Positions 1-9,369 of a DNA stretch of 64,000 bases are shown here, piece by piece. This DNA comes from Papiliotrema nemorosa (Eukaryota; Basidiomycota; Tremellomycetes; Tremellales; Rhynchogastremaceae). Position numbers and translations under genes: made by a program. Numbering within the stretch: position 1 is the first letter of the stretch; every line of letters starts with the position of its first letter. The notes beneath the pieces are model-generated. The model saw only the letters and a program-made list of their open reading frames with translations. It was not told the DNA's origin and made no database searches. Location: contig JASKOT010000003.1 of NCBI GenBank assembly GCA_032158125.1, positions 62,001-126,000 of the forward strand. The letters run 5' to 3'.

Positions 1-761
1 CTTTTGACGGCGATCATGGGCATCACAAAAGAGGTACGCTTAGCAACCTCATGGACATCTTGCCGCGGCCCGCTCACGCTTAGTCGATCAAACATCGTGA
101 AGGGTTGACAAAACTTCATAAAGACGGACGACTTCATCGGCAATTGGGCGTTCCAGCCAATACGACCGATATTCATCCTCACCTTCTGCATTACCTCCAA
201 ACGAGCCAGACGACTACAGACCGTCGGCCTGTCGACTCCCCTACTGTACCTCGAGCAAGCAAGAAATCTCGATCTGACGACTCTCCAGTGGGAGCTATCA
301 TGGTCGACGATGATGAAGTGGACGAGCTTGATTCATCTGACAGCGATAACGACAATAATGACGATGATTATGAGGATGGAGAGATCGTGGAGGCTTTTCC
401 CAATGGACGAGGAAGTGTAGGGCGATCAGCTGCAAATCGATTTGCGAGTGTCAGCGAGGACGAGAAAGAGCAGTTCAACGATGGAGCTCAGCGAGACTCA
501 CCTGCCACCAACGGAAAGGCCAAATCACCGGTCGAGTCGAGGTATGCTATCAAGAAGACAAAGCCCAATCAACAATCACGCCAACTCGGCAGCAAAGTGG
601 AAAGTGACAGTGACGATTCTGTGATTGCGCTAGATACCCCTTCGCCCAATACGACTAAGCAGACTCTGGCTCAAAATCGAGTCAAACGTCAAGAAAGGGA
701 GGCTTTCTGGAAGGCAAAGGCGCAGAAACAAGTTTTGGAGATTTCGGACAGCGACGAGTAG
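1..761 (+). CDS. 3' end of an unidentified acidic protein (partial)
   Basis: The gene enters from the left edge. An exon ending at 33 (reading LLTAIMGITKE) joins across a probable 50-nt intron (34-83, gtacgc...cttag) to an open frame that ends with TAG at 759-761. The visible part begins with a fairly ordered stretch (KHREGLTKLHKDGRLHRQ, then HPHLLHYLQ). It continues as a long disordered acidic tail with Asp/Ser/Glu runs (DDDEVDELDSSDSDNDNNDD), and ends in a basic helix-like segment followed by LEISDSDE. That composition fits a nuclear or nucleolar protein with CK2-like acidic sites. I do not recognise the family: the diagnostic part lies outside the window. The frame is well supported; the function is not assigned. 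Confidence 0.6.
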
Positions 762-1151
762 GGCAAAGTCCCTCTTCTTCCCATTATGTGCGGTGCATAC
801 ACCTGCGAATATGACGACTTCTTTCACGATCACTTGATACAACGGTGTGGACAGGAGTCTGCATGCTTCATGGTATCATGCATTAGAAGCTATGATCCAC
901 CCACATCATCCTGGCAGTGCGATCTCCCCCGGATGGCTGCAAAGACAAGTCGTAGTCTGACCACATCCAGCCTGCAAAGCGACAATGCCGCGTCCCAGAT
1001 CCCGCAGATCCTCTCAACAGCTCTCCAGCGGGAAAGCAAATTAAATCTCTGGAGCGGCGACCACCGCTTGTTTGCATCGTGTCACGTGACAGCCCGCTAG
1101 AAGTGTCAACAACCAACATGATGCTTCGACCTTGACTTTGACGACTCGACA
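762..1151. other. intergenic region, promoter of the FHA gene
   Basis: This 390-bp gap lies between the stop of the left-edge gene and the ATG of the FHA gene. No convincing coding exon is seen. Its one clear element is a perfect 10-bp palindrome containing CACGTG at 1081-1090. Confidence 0.6.
1081..1090. promoter_or_regulatory. palindromic E-box GTCACGTGAC
   Basis: This perfect 10-bp palindrome with a CACGTG core sits about 60 bp upstream of the FHA-gene ATG at 1152. CACGTG is the classic core for bHLH regulators of the Cbf1/USF type. Binding here is inferred from the core and its position only. Confidence 0.45.
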
Positions 1152-4100
1152 ATGGACTCACCCGCACCCGTGAGGAACATCGGAACGCTGGGAACGCTCT
1201 TTCTGGTCGGCAGGAAGACCCAGCAAGATATCCAATCCTTCCCGATCGACTGCGAGAGGATCACTATAGGCCGGTGAGTTCATCCGAGGCTCATTCTAGG
1301 GCAAAGCTGATATACAGTGATTATGACTGCAATGTAGGGCTTTAGAACACGTATGACCGATGAAACTGATGGCTCAGATACGATTGTACTTCTCGGACGT
1401 CTCCAAATTCCACTGCGAGATCATCTTCGACTTGTTGACTGGTCGAGTGAGTAGAACATGCCTCAACCCGGCGAATGCTGAACGCCTCCAGGCTTGTTTG
1501 CATGTACATGGAAGCAATGGTTTACGATATATACCCTCAGGCAGTACCGAAGCCATCGAAAAGAAGCCTCCATCGACCATCACCTTGTCCGACGGAGATG
1601 TATTCGTAGTGAGAAAGAAGTACTTCCGGTTTGAATATTGCCCCGAAGAAGCACTCGATGTCGGAACCCCATCTCGACACACTCCTGCCAGGAACCGCTC
1701 CTCAAGGCGATCGTCTCACCGACTGTCTCTCGTGCCCAATGGCAAGACATTCATGGCATCACCGGCCAAATCTCGTAGACAAAGCGCCATTCCGCCCGTA
1801 CCTTCCACACTTTCTGTGCAGGTCAATGCGCCTCAAAATGATGGATCAACCTCACGAGCTGAGGATACCGTGGAGGAGGAAGATATGGAAGAGAATGAAC
1901 TTGACCTTGTCGATGTAGTGGAGGGAGAAGATGGAGACAGAATTTACCTGGAAGCGGAGGAATCTCCCGCAAAGGCATCGTCAGTAGGAGTGAGCAGTGT
2001 TCGAACCCTCTGGTCTTTTTGAAGCTGATTACTTTTCAGCCTGCCATCTCCAGCAGCTTTATGGCCCCTCAAGCCAAAGCAAAAACCCCTCTTCCACATA
2101 CGAGCGCCGTTCCTCGAACGAGGATCGCGAACGTTGAAATACCCGCGACTCCCCAAGCAGCAGGCCGAATGACACCTAATCATATCCCAGTTCAGATCGC
2201 CATGACGACCCCTAAAGGACCCTCGACCCTCCGAAAGGCATTGCTTCTCAAGTCTGCTCGGAAGACATGGCACGAGACCAGATCCCCCCAATCGCCTGTT
2301 GATAATGCTATCGAGGATGGTAGCGTTCAGGTGAGAAGGAAGTCTAGAGGATCCCCTGGAGCGGCCAGTGCCCGATCTCCATCCAAGTCTCCAAAACCCT
2401 ACGTACCTAGCGAGAGCAGCGGCAGCGAAGAGGAGGCGGACGAAGAGGGTCAGGTGACACTTGCAAATGAGTCGCCATCTCCATCACAGTCGGCAGTCGT
2501 GAGTACTTTTTTGAGTCTAATGATCGATCGTTGCTGAGATCAAAGGAAGTCATTGCCCCCAAGATACGCATCGCGCACGAGTCGATGGACCAAGGTCCAG
2601 AGACCTACGTGCCAGAGTCCCTTGAAGATCGCGAGGACAGCCTCGAACAGGAAGTCTCGCACGACAGCGTGCCCGACGAGGGCGATTCAGAGAGCGGACA
2701 GCTACTGGACGAGGAAGAAAACGTGGGAGAGGGTAATGACGTTGACGCAATATTGGAGACGCAAACTTTGATGACACCGACGTCAATCAGGGTGCGTACA
2801 TCCGCTTACCGATCAAGGCGACGTTAGACTGACGAGCAGGGACGAGCTAACGACCGCTTCTATACCCCTCAAATACAACGAAGCGCTGGGCCGACTCGTA
2901 CTCCGCTATCCGCATTTGGTGGCCCACCGCGACCATTAGGTCGCCTGATCAACCCACCTAGGTCTTTGGGACGTCCCGAGCGAATCATTCAAACGATGAA
3001 GATCAGGGTACCCCCATCGCCGATCAGAGAAAATCCTACCACAGAAAAGCTCCCAGTCAAGTTGGAGAATGATGAGTCCGTGGGCCATGTTCCGCCAACA
3101 GATCGACCGAGCACGCCCATGCGGAACGCGATGCGAGCGGAGGTGAGTTCGACTTGGCTGACGTGGAGGAATTGAACTGATTTAACAGGCGAACCGAATT
3201 CGCCGAAGCGTAGCCACCACTCCCCGACGATTGCCTGCCCCTCCTGTAGCTGGGTTCAGAAAGATGCCTGTTGAAGTCTCGCCATTCAGGCTGACTGCTA
3301 CACCTAGACGACACTATGCCCTAGAGTTGACTTCACCGCCACCAGCAGATGTCGACGTCCCGGCCACTCCACTCGACGGTATCAAAAATCGATTAGCGAA
3401 TCTGAAGCGGAAAAGTGCAACAGTCGGAAGGGATCGTCGAGCAACCATGACCTCGTTCGGGACACCCGCGCGAAAAACCACTCTTGCTGTCAGCGCTACA
3501 GGTCTGCCTGAGTCGAAGATGCCGATCCACTTCCCCGTTGTCGAGACAACCTCTTCACCGACGCCAGGCGCACTGGGTCCAATGACGGAAGGTGTTACCG
3601 CGTCACCGCTAGCATATCGCGAACTTCCTACGACTGCCGCTCTGCAGGACATTCTACCAATGAGGCTCTCGAGCGCAAGCTCTATGGAAAGTATCGGTAA
3701 TTCCACCCAATCCACCGCCTCACTCTCCCCTCCCCCTCCCCGTGCATCTGCCTCAAGAGCGAAACATTCACCTCAGACCCCAAATCTTCGAGATCTGAAA
3801 CACCTCTATCCCGCTCGGATGGCCGTCGCAACTCCCAGCTTTGTCGGTGTTAGACAGATGTATCAGCACAAGAAGTCTTCCCCTCCTGCGCACCTTGACG
3901 GCCTAGCGGAGCTATATGAGACTGAGGAAGCCCAAGAGGATACGGCAGAGATGATCGAAGTCGCAGCGCCCAGTCCCCTCAGAAAGACATTTTCTTTCTC
4001 GCAATCATCCCGTGAGGTGAACGAAAACCACATCATCACCGATGAGGAGGTCGAGGAGCAAGTGGAGCATTCCATCGAGGAGGAGGAAGAGCAAGTCGAG

Positions 4101-4826
4101 GACCAGGCGGAAATAGTGGTCCCAACGAAGCGAGGACGGTCGGCGAGTCAGCTCGCTGAAACTCCCGCATCACCTCCTAAAACGACTCGAACACGACGTG
4201 CTGCCGTTCCAGAGCCTGCAGTGGAGATTATAGAGCCAAAGTCAGCACCGTCTCGATCTCGACGTGCCGTCAAGCCAGTGATCAAGGAGGAGGATGCGGT
4301 TGAGTCTAAATCCACTTCAACTCGAGCTAGGCGAGCCCCGACCGTAGAGGTCGTCGACACTCACGCCGAACCGACGTCCACTTCTTCGAGAAAGACACGA
4401 AAAGCTACCGCTAAAACGGAGGACAACGCTCCCGAGAAGCCTATTGGCAGTCGACGAGCGGTCAAGAAGGCGGGAACGAATGAGCCACCCGCGGATGAAC
4501 CGGAACCTGTATCGAAGACCAGTCGAAGTCGAGCTCGCAAAGGGGCTGAGCCTCTTGTTGAAACACCCGAGGACTCGCAGGATAAGCCCGAGCCATCTTC
4601 AGCACCCAGTAAACGAAAGACAGCATCGAAGACGACCCGAGTGGCCACTTCAAGTTCGTCTAGAACAAGCAAGTTGCGAGAAGACAAGGAGAATGTGCCT
4701 GAGGCTGATAGGGGATCTAAGGCATCTGTGAGGAAGACGGCCGTTAAGAAGACCGTCGAGAAGACGGTCGAGACCCCTGTGCAAGAGACGAGTGCGCCGA
4801 GTAGGAGAACCAGGAGTCGTGCTTGA
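1152..4826 (+). CDS. FHA-domain, Ki-67-like chromosome protein
   Basis: Eight inferred exons (1152-1273, 1318-1333, 1378-1446, 1492-1989, 2040-2498, 2546-2791, 2840-3142, 3189-4826) give about 1,116 residues. Exon lengths keep the frame throughout. The N-terminus is an FHA phosphopeptide-binding domain: residues from about 14 hold ITIGR, then DYDCN, VSKFHCEI and HGSNG, the usual conserved FHA positions. The 45-nt intron 1447-1491 is a multiple of three and open, but removing it restores the FHA strand order. The middle is long, Ser/Pro/Thr-rich and acidic. Around residues 785-815 are SFVGVRQMYQ and LDGLAELYET, which resemble the paired GVKRLxxTP / DLxGFKELFQTP element of Ki-67 repeats. The C-terminal 250 residues are a degenerate Arg/Lys/Ser repeat (SRSRRAVK, TRARRA, SRKTRK, GSRRAVKK, SRSRARK). 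By analogy with Ki-67, a role at the mitotic chromosome surface is inferred, not shown. Confidence 0.82.
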
Positions 4827-4986
4827 CTTGATGAGAGGCTGCTTCTCTTGAATTCAGATCTTGATGACGATTAATATGACATATGAATACCCTTGATCCT
4901 TTGCCTTCATCTGTTGCCAGCCAGCAAGGGGCGGCGCAAGAGTCCGCTTTGGTCAATATGCATTGCACCAAGTGACGAGGCTCAAG

Positions 4987-7561
4987 CTATATTTGCCAAT
5001 CGAAGGCGGTCCACTGTACCGTTTGACCATCACCGGGAGCTCTAGGCTCGTCGAACAGTATCAAGTCGTCCCAGCTCCATTCCAGAGCCGGCGGCACTTC
5101 TACTACTTTGTTCGTAGCGAAATCAGCCTGCGACGGCTGCTTCAACCTCGTCTGGACGTCTTGGAAGTATCGCGCAATCTGCTGCGCTGGTTCCATGTTC
5201 CCCTGTGCTTCAAAAGACTGCGTGATCTCCAACATTACTTCGATGACTCGCGCACAGTCAGCAGTGACTTGTGGACTGCTTTGCTTCCAGTCGACTCGAT
5301 CGAAAATCGGCAGAACATCCCGGACTATATCCCGGTCATCCCCTTTACCCAGAAGGCAGTTGACGCAGAGTATAGCCGCGGCGCCGATGATCCATCTTCG
5401 TGTGAACCTTGTCGTGAGTAGACATGCCGAGTCAGGCAAAATGGAATCGCTCACGGGGGGCAGATGTGGGAATGTTGATTTAGCGATTTAATCGTCAGCA
5501 GCATCTGCTTGGCGCTCTCGACGGCTTTTCCGCTTGATCGCAATCTTGAGTCTTTGTCGGTTTCCGCAACGTATGGTCGATGAAGACGGAGAAGCCTATT
5601 GTGGATACCTTGATTATAAGTGGCAACCCTGGTTTTGTTGTGACTCACTACAGAAGAGCATCTGCATCATCCCTCCAAATCAGTTTCTGGGATTTCCCTG
5701 TGGCGCTGGCGTCTTACAGCTATTACTCGATGCTTGTTTGATGGTGGGAAGAGCCTCAAGCACGCCTCGTAGCGCTGTGTCGTACTCCTCAACGTAGTCA
5801 TAGCCGATCGCTACCGTCAGAGGTCAGAATGACGCGGGTCTCACTCTGCTTAGCATGATAGGTCCTTATGACATCTGCGAACAGGCTGCCAATCTAAGTC
5901 ACCGTAAGCGATCAAGCAGAAAGTCTATTCCGCCACGACACTCACAATGGGAACCGACGACGGCGTCTCTTCTGAAGCGGCTTTCACTTGCATATCAGGA
6001 TGCAGTCGATCAATGTTCATCGGTCTGGGTGTAGTCACTGATCATTGAGTATTGATCTTTCGTTCCGACGCTTGATGAGGAAAGGCAACGTACCGTGTGC
6101 TAATCTCCATAACCCTGGACGCCTTTGCGTAGTGCCGTCAAGGAATACCAGCATGTGTATCAAACGTTTGCACGATTCATATGCCACATTGGCAGACATG
6201 CGAACCAACGCAGAATCAGCTAACAGGCTGTCGTCAAATCTCTCTGATAAGATGTCCAGTCCGAGCCATTGTGCCGTCGTCGTAGCTGCGTCGACGTGTC
6301 GCAAGGCAATATTGGCTTGTTCTGGCGAGTCGCCAAAGTGCTATTTTACGGTTTCAGCGGTCATCTGAGGGCCATTTCAAGGAGTCGAAACTCACAAAGA
6401 GGGCCAAGTTTTGCAGCAATGCCACCTACGTTGAGTGAGCTGTCGCTTGCGCATAGCTGAAGGGCTGCGGAAACCCACTTGGATGTGTCTAATTTGCGGA
6501 ATCGCCATGTAATTTGCGGCTGCAAGAGCTTCAAGACTCGCTTCATATAGCAGATTCGGTAGCTTCGTTATGGCATCTCTCGTATAAGAAGGGAGTATCG
6601 AGCTGATCTGGGGATTCATTCGGATAGATAAGGACATGATCTAGCGGTCAGCGAGGTTGTGAGTGAGGTATAGAACTGACCATCAAATACAAAGCTACCC
6701 AAGCTGGATCGATGGCATGGCGATATGAGAGTGTATCGAGCGAACAAAACAAGTCGAGGTCGCATACAAACGACAGATCTTCGATGACCTCTCTGTCAGT
6801 TTTTGCATGTTTGGGTGTTCTCACTGGCCATCCATGATGCACAGGTCCATCAAAGAATGCTTGAACCAATCGTCGACCGCTCTCATTATCCGGCAAAGTA
6901 GCGTAAACCTTGTCCAAATCGCCTTGAGATCCGTAACCCATTCTTGTCAAACCTAACAAGAATGAGGGCGTCGGTTTGGGTGTTTGAGGCGCTTTTTGCG
7001 GTCTCGCCCCCGCGTGCGGACCCGCGTATTCATCCTCTAGCTGGGATAGTGGATCATCAACCGTTCTAGACTGTGTAGTAGATGTCGCCAAGGGCATTGA
7101 GCCGCCGGTCTTGTCCGGGACAGCAGGCGACACGTCTTCGTTCCGTCCATTCCGCATGACGAGACGTCTCAAAGTCGCGACTTCGTCCTGGAGAGCCTGG
7201 AGGTCCGACTGCAAAGCATATCTGGGAGGTCTGACCATGAGTATATCAATGAAGCGCTATAAGTTGCTAAGATAGCATACCCCTCAGAAGTGATCTCCCA
7301 GTGACAAGCTTCAGGCCGTCCACGAGCGATACAAGCCGCACAAGGTGTTTCGCCCAATGCAGAACACTCATTAATCAGCTTTTCGACATCTCCATGGACC
7401 CGCAACGTCATACGCCTCACCCTCGTCTTACGTCTTTTGCATTCGGTGCAGCTCAAAGTGCGCCGAGCGGGTCGGGTTTGCGTAGAGGATTGCTCATCTC
7501 GCTTACGTTTCCCACTTGATTCCACGGAGGTAGCAAAAGCTTGATCATCTTTCTGACTCAT
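4987..7561 (-). CDS. Zn2Cys6 fungal-specific transcription factor
   Basis: The protein starts MSQKDDQ at 7561. The zinc cluster is split by a 54-nt intron (7367-7420). Joining the exons gives CTECKRRKTRC...PCAAC...C, spacing CX2CX6CX7CX2CX8C, the canonical Gal4-type binuclear cluster. A leucine-rich coiled-coil linker follows (LQSDLQALQDEVATLRRLV). The large middle region then carries elements common in the fungal TF regulatory domain, including HVDAATTTAQWLGL and HNRLLRLHRPYV. The C-terminus ends DWSDD-like acidic/aromatic residues and FDWQI, with the stop at 4987. The gene is broken by about ten short introns, so internal boundaries near 5450-6650 are approximate. It is a nuclear DNA-binding regulator; its target is unknown. 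It is divergent from the SDR gene at 7855, about 290 bp away, so co-regulation is possible. Confidence 0.8.
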
Positions 7562-7737
7562 CTTGGAACGGCTTGAATATCTTGCTGAGTCAAGCTTGAG
7601 ATGCTTGATACGGGTGATGAGCAAAAAGTTGTATCGGGCAAAGCAGAGATACGGAGATTCCGCGGATTTGCCGGTGGCTGACCTGGAGCCAGCGAATTCC
7701 GTGGCGGATGGTTAGCTGTCTTTCTGCTTACCGCACA

Positions 7738-7747
7738 CATATAAAAG
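7738..7747 (+). promoter_or_regulatory. TATA-like element upstream of the SDR gene
   Basis: The sequence catataaaag lies about 110 bp upstream of the SDR ATG at 7855, in the divergent promoter shared with the Zn2Cys6 factor. Position and match suggest a TATA box for the plus-strand gene. Confidence 0.45.
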
Positions 7748-7854
7748 GTGTCTGTTGTGCGTCTCGTATAGTCCATCACTTCGACAATAACAGACAGCCT
7801 CTCAGCTACACAGCATCAGCATTCGCCCACACCCAAAGCACAGACGGATAAATC

Positions 7855-9093
7855 ATGCCTTCTCCAAAGATTCTCATTCTCGGTGCCACTGGCTACATCG
7901 GAGGTGGGCGATACTCTCCTCTTCTGTCGCACTACTGACATGAACCGCAGGCACGTACCTCCATGACCTGCTCAAGACATTTCAGGCTTCAGATATCACG
8001 ACATTAGTCCGAGACGAGGCTATGAAGGAGAAGATCGCATCTCTGGGTGTCACTGTCACAATCGGAACTCTGGACGATCTACCACTCCTCACTCGACTCG
8101 TGACAGAACATGATGTGGTTGTCAACTTTGCTGTACCATTCGGTGGAGGGGATCATAGCATCCAAGCTATCGTCGATGCTCTCGAACAAAGGGCTCAAAC
8201 AAGCGAGATTAAACCGGTTTTCATCCACACTTCCGGTACGGGTGGTATCATGTACGGCCAGGGTGGCGTCTCGGGGTCTCACGTCTGGAAGGTGAGTGTG
8301 CCTCGTGAGAATTTGATGGTGATGGAGCTAATGTCGAAGGATTCCGACCATGACCGATGGGAAGAGTTGCCGGCAACAGCCTATTTCCAGTCTGGTAATC
8401 GAATGTGAGTTGATAGATTCTCTACTGTCATTGAGCGCACGCAAACTAATTGCAGCGTTGCCAAAGCAGCCGAGAAAGGAATTATCTCTGCCTATATCAT
8501 CAGCTCGCCTACCGTATATGGCAAAGGACTTGGACAAGTCAATTGTGAGTGCGGATATCGAATACCTATTCTCGTGAGATGTAAAACTGACCAATAGTGC
8601 TGTCACTACAGATCCCGGCATATGTGCGATACGCCAAAAGAACAGGTCAAGCTGCATATATCGGCCAAGGCGACAATATTTGGGGTAACGTGAGTCGTGC
8701 AAAATATATTTCTGCTGTGAGGCAAGCCTAATCGTTCAGGTCCATGTCGAGGACTTATCGGCTCTATACAACATTGTCCTCCGACACTCTCTTGAGCATC
8801 CACAAGAGACTGAAGCCCAGCCCGGCTCACACGGATGGTCCAACCTCATTTACGCCGGAGTGGGCCAACACACTTGGAAGCCAGTGGCGGAACTTTTGGG
8901 TGATTTGCTGCACGCCCGAGGCGAGATTCCAAACAAGGGAGCCATCAGCATTGGAGAAGGAGAAGGAGATATGTACATGTTTGGAGGTAACTCTTGGATG
9001 GAGGTCAGTGAGAAGGCAAAGGCGCTGGGGTGGAAACCGACTCAACCGGATCTGATGACTGCAATTCGGATGGCGCTTCCACCGAAAGCATGA
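7855..9093 (+). CDS. NAD(P)-binding SDR / epimerase-like oxidoreductase
   Basis: The N-terminus MPSPKILILGATGYIGG is a Rossmann fold with the GxxGxxG dinucleotide motif; its last Gly codon is split by the intron 7904-7950. The protein continues through a DVVVNFAVPFGG strand, VFIHTSGTGG, YIISSPTVYG and a C-terminal half containing HVEDLSALY, NLIYAGVGQHTW and GWKPTQPDLM. This order is that of extended, atypical short-chain dehydrogenases (NmrA/UDP-sugar epimerase type). Five introns are inferred, among them 8292-8339, which is 48 nt and translates open but starts gtgagt and has a gctaatg branch site. No clear YxxxK catalytic pair is seen, so it may be a redox-sensor or atypical member. The substrate is unknown. 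The start is the first ATG after the TATA-like element. Confidence 0.8.
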
Positions 9094-9369
9094 TCGTGCT
9101 CGACACAACCGCCAATGTGTCGCAGAAACATGTTCACTATTAGCCATGACACCTAAAATGCATCACAGATATTATATATAGAGATGTAAGAGGATCTTCC
9201 GTTTCCAAGCGACTACAGTCCCATATGGGCCAAAGGCGCACCATATGGGTGAGTCGCGAACCTGTCGGAGTATGCCGACCTCCACTCGATCAGCTGATTC
9301 CACCTCGGGGGTGTTCTTTGCAACCTCATCCCCCGACTCACAATACAAGCAACGACCAGCTCAAAGGCA

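Noticed and set aside
1447..1491. 45-nt open segment kept as coding in the FHA domain
   Set aside because: It begins gtgagt, ends ccag with a ctgaac branch site, and its removal restores FHA strand order.
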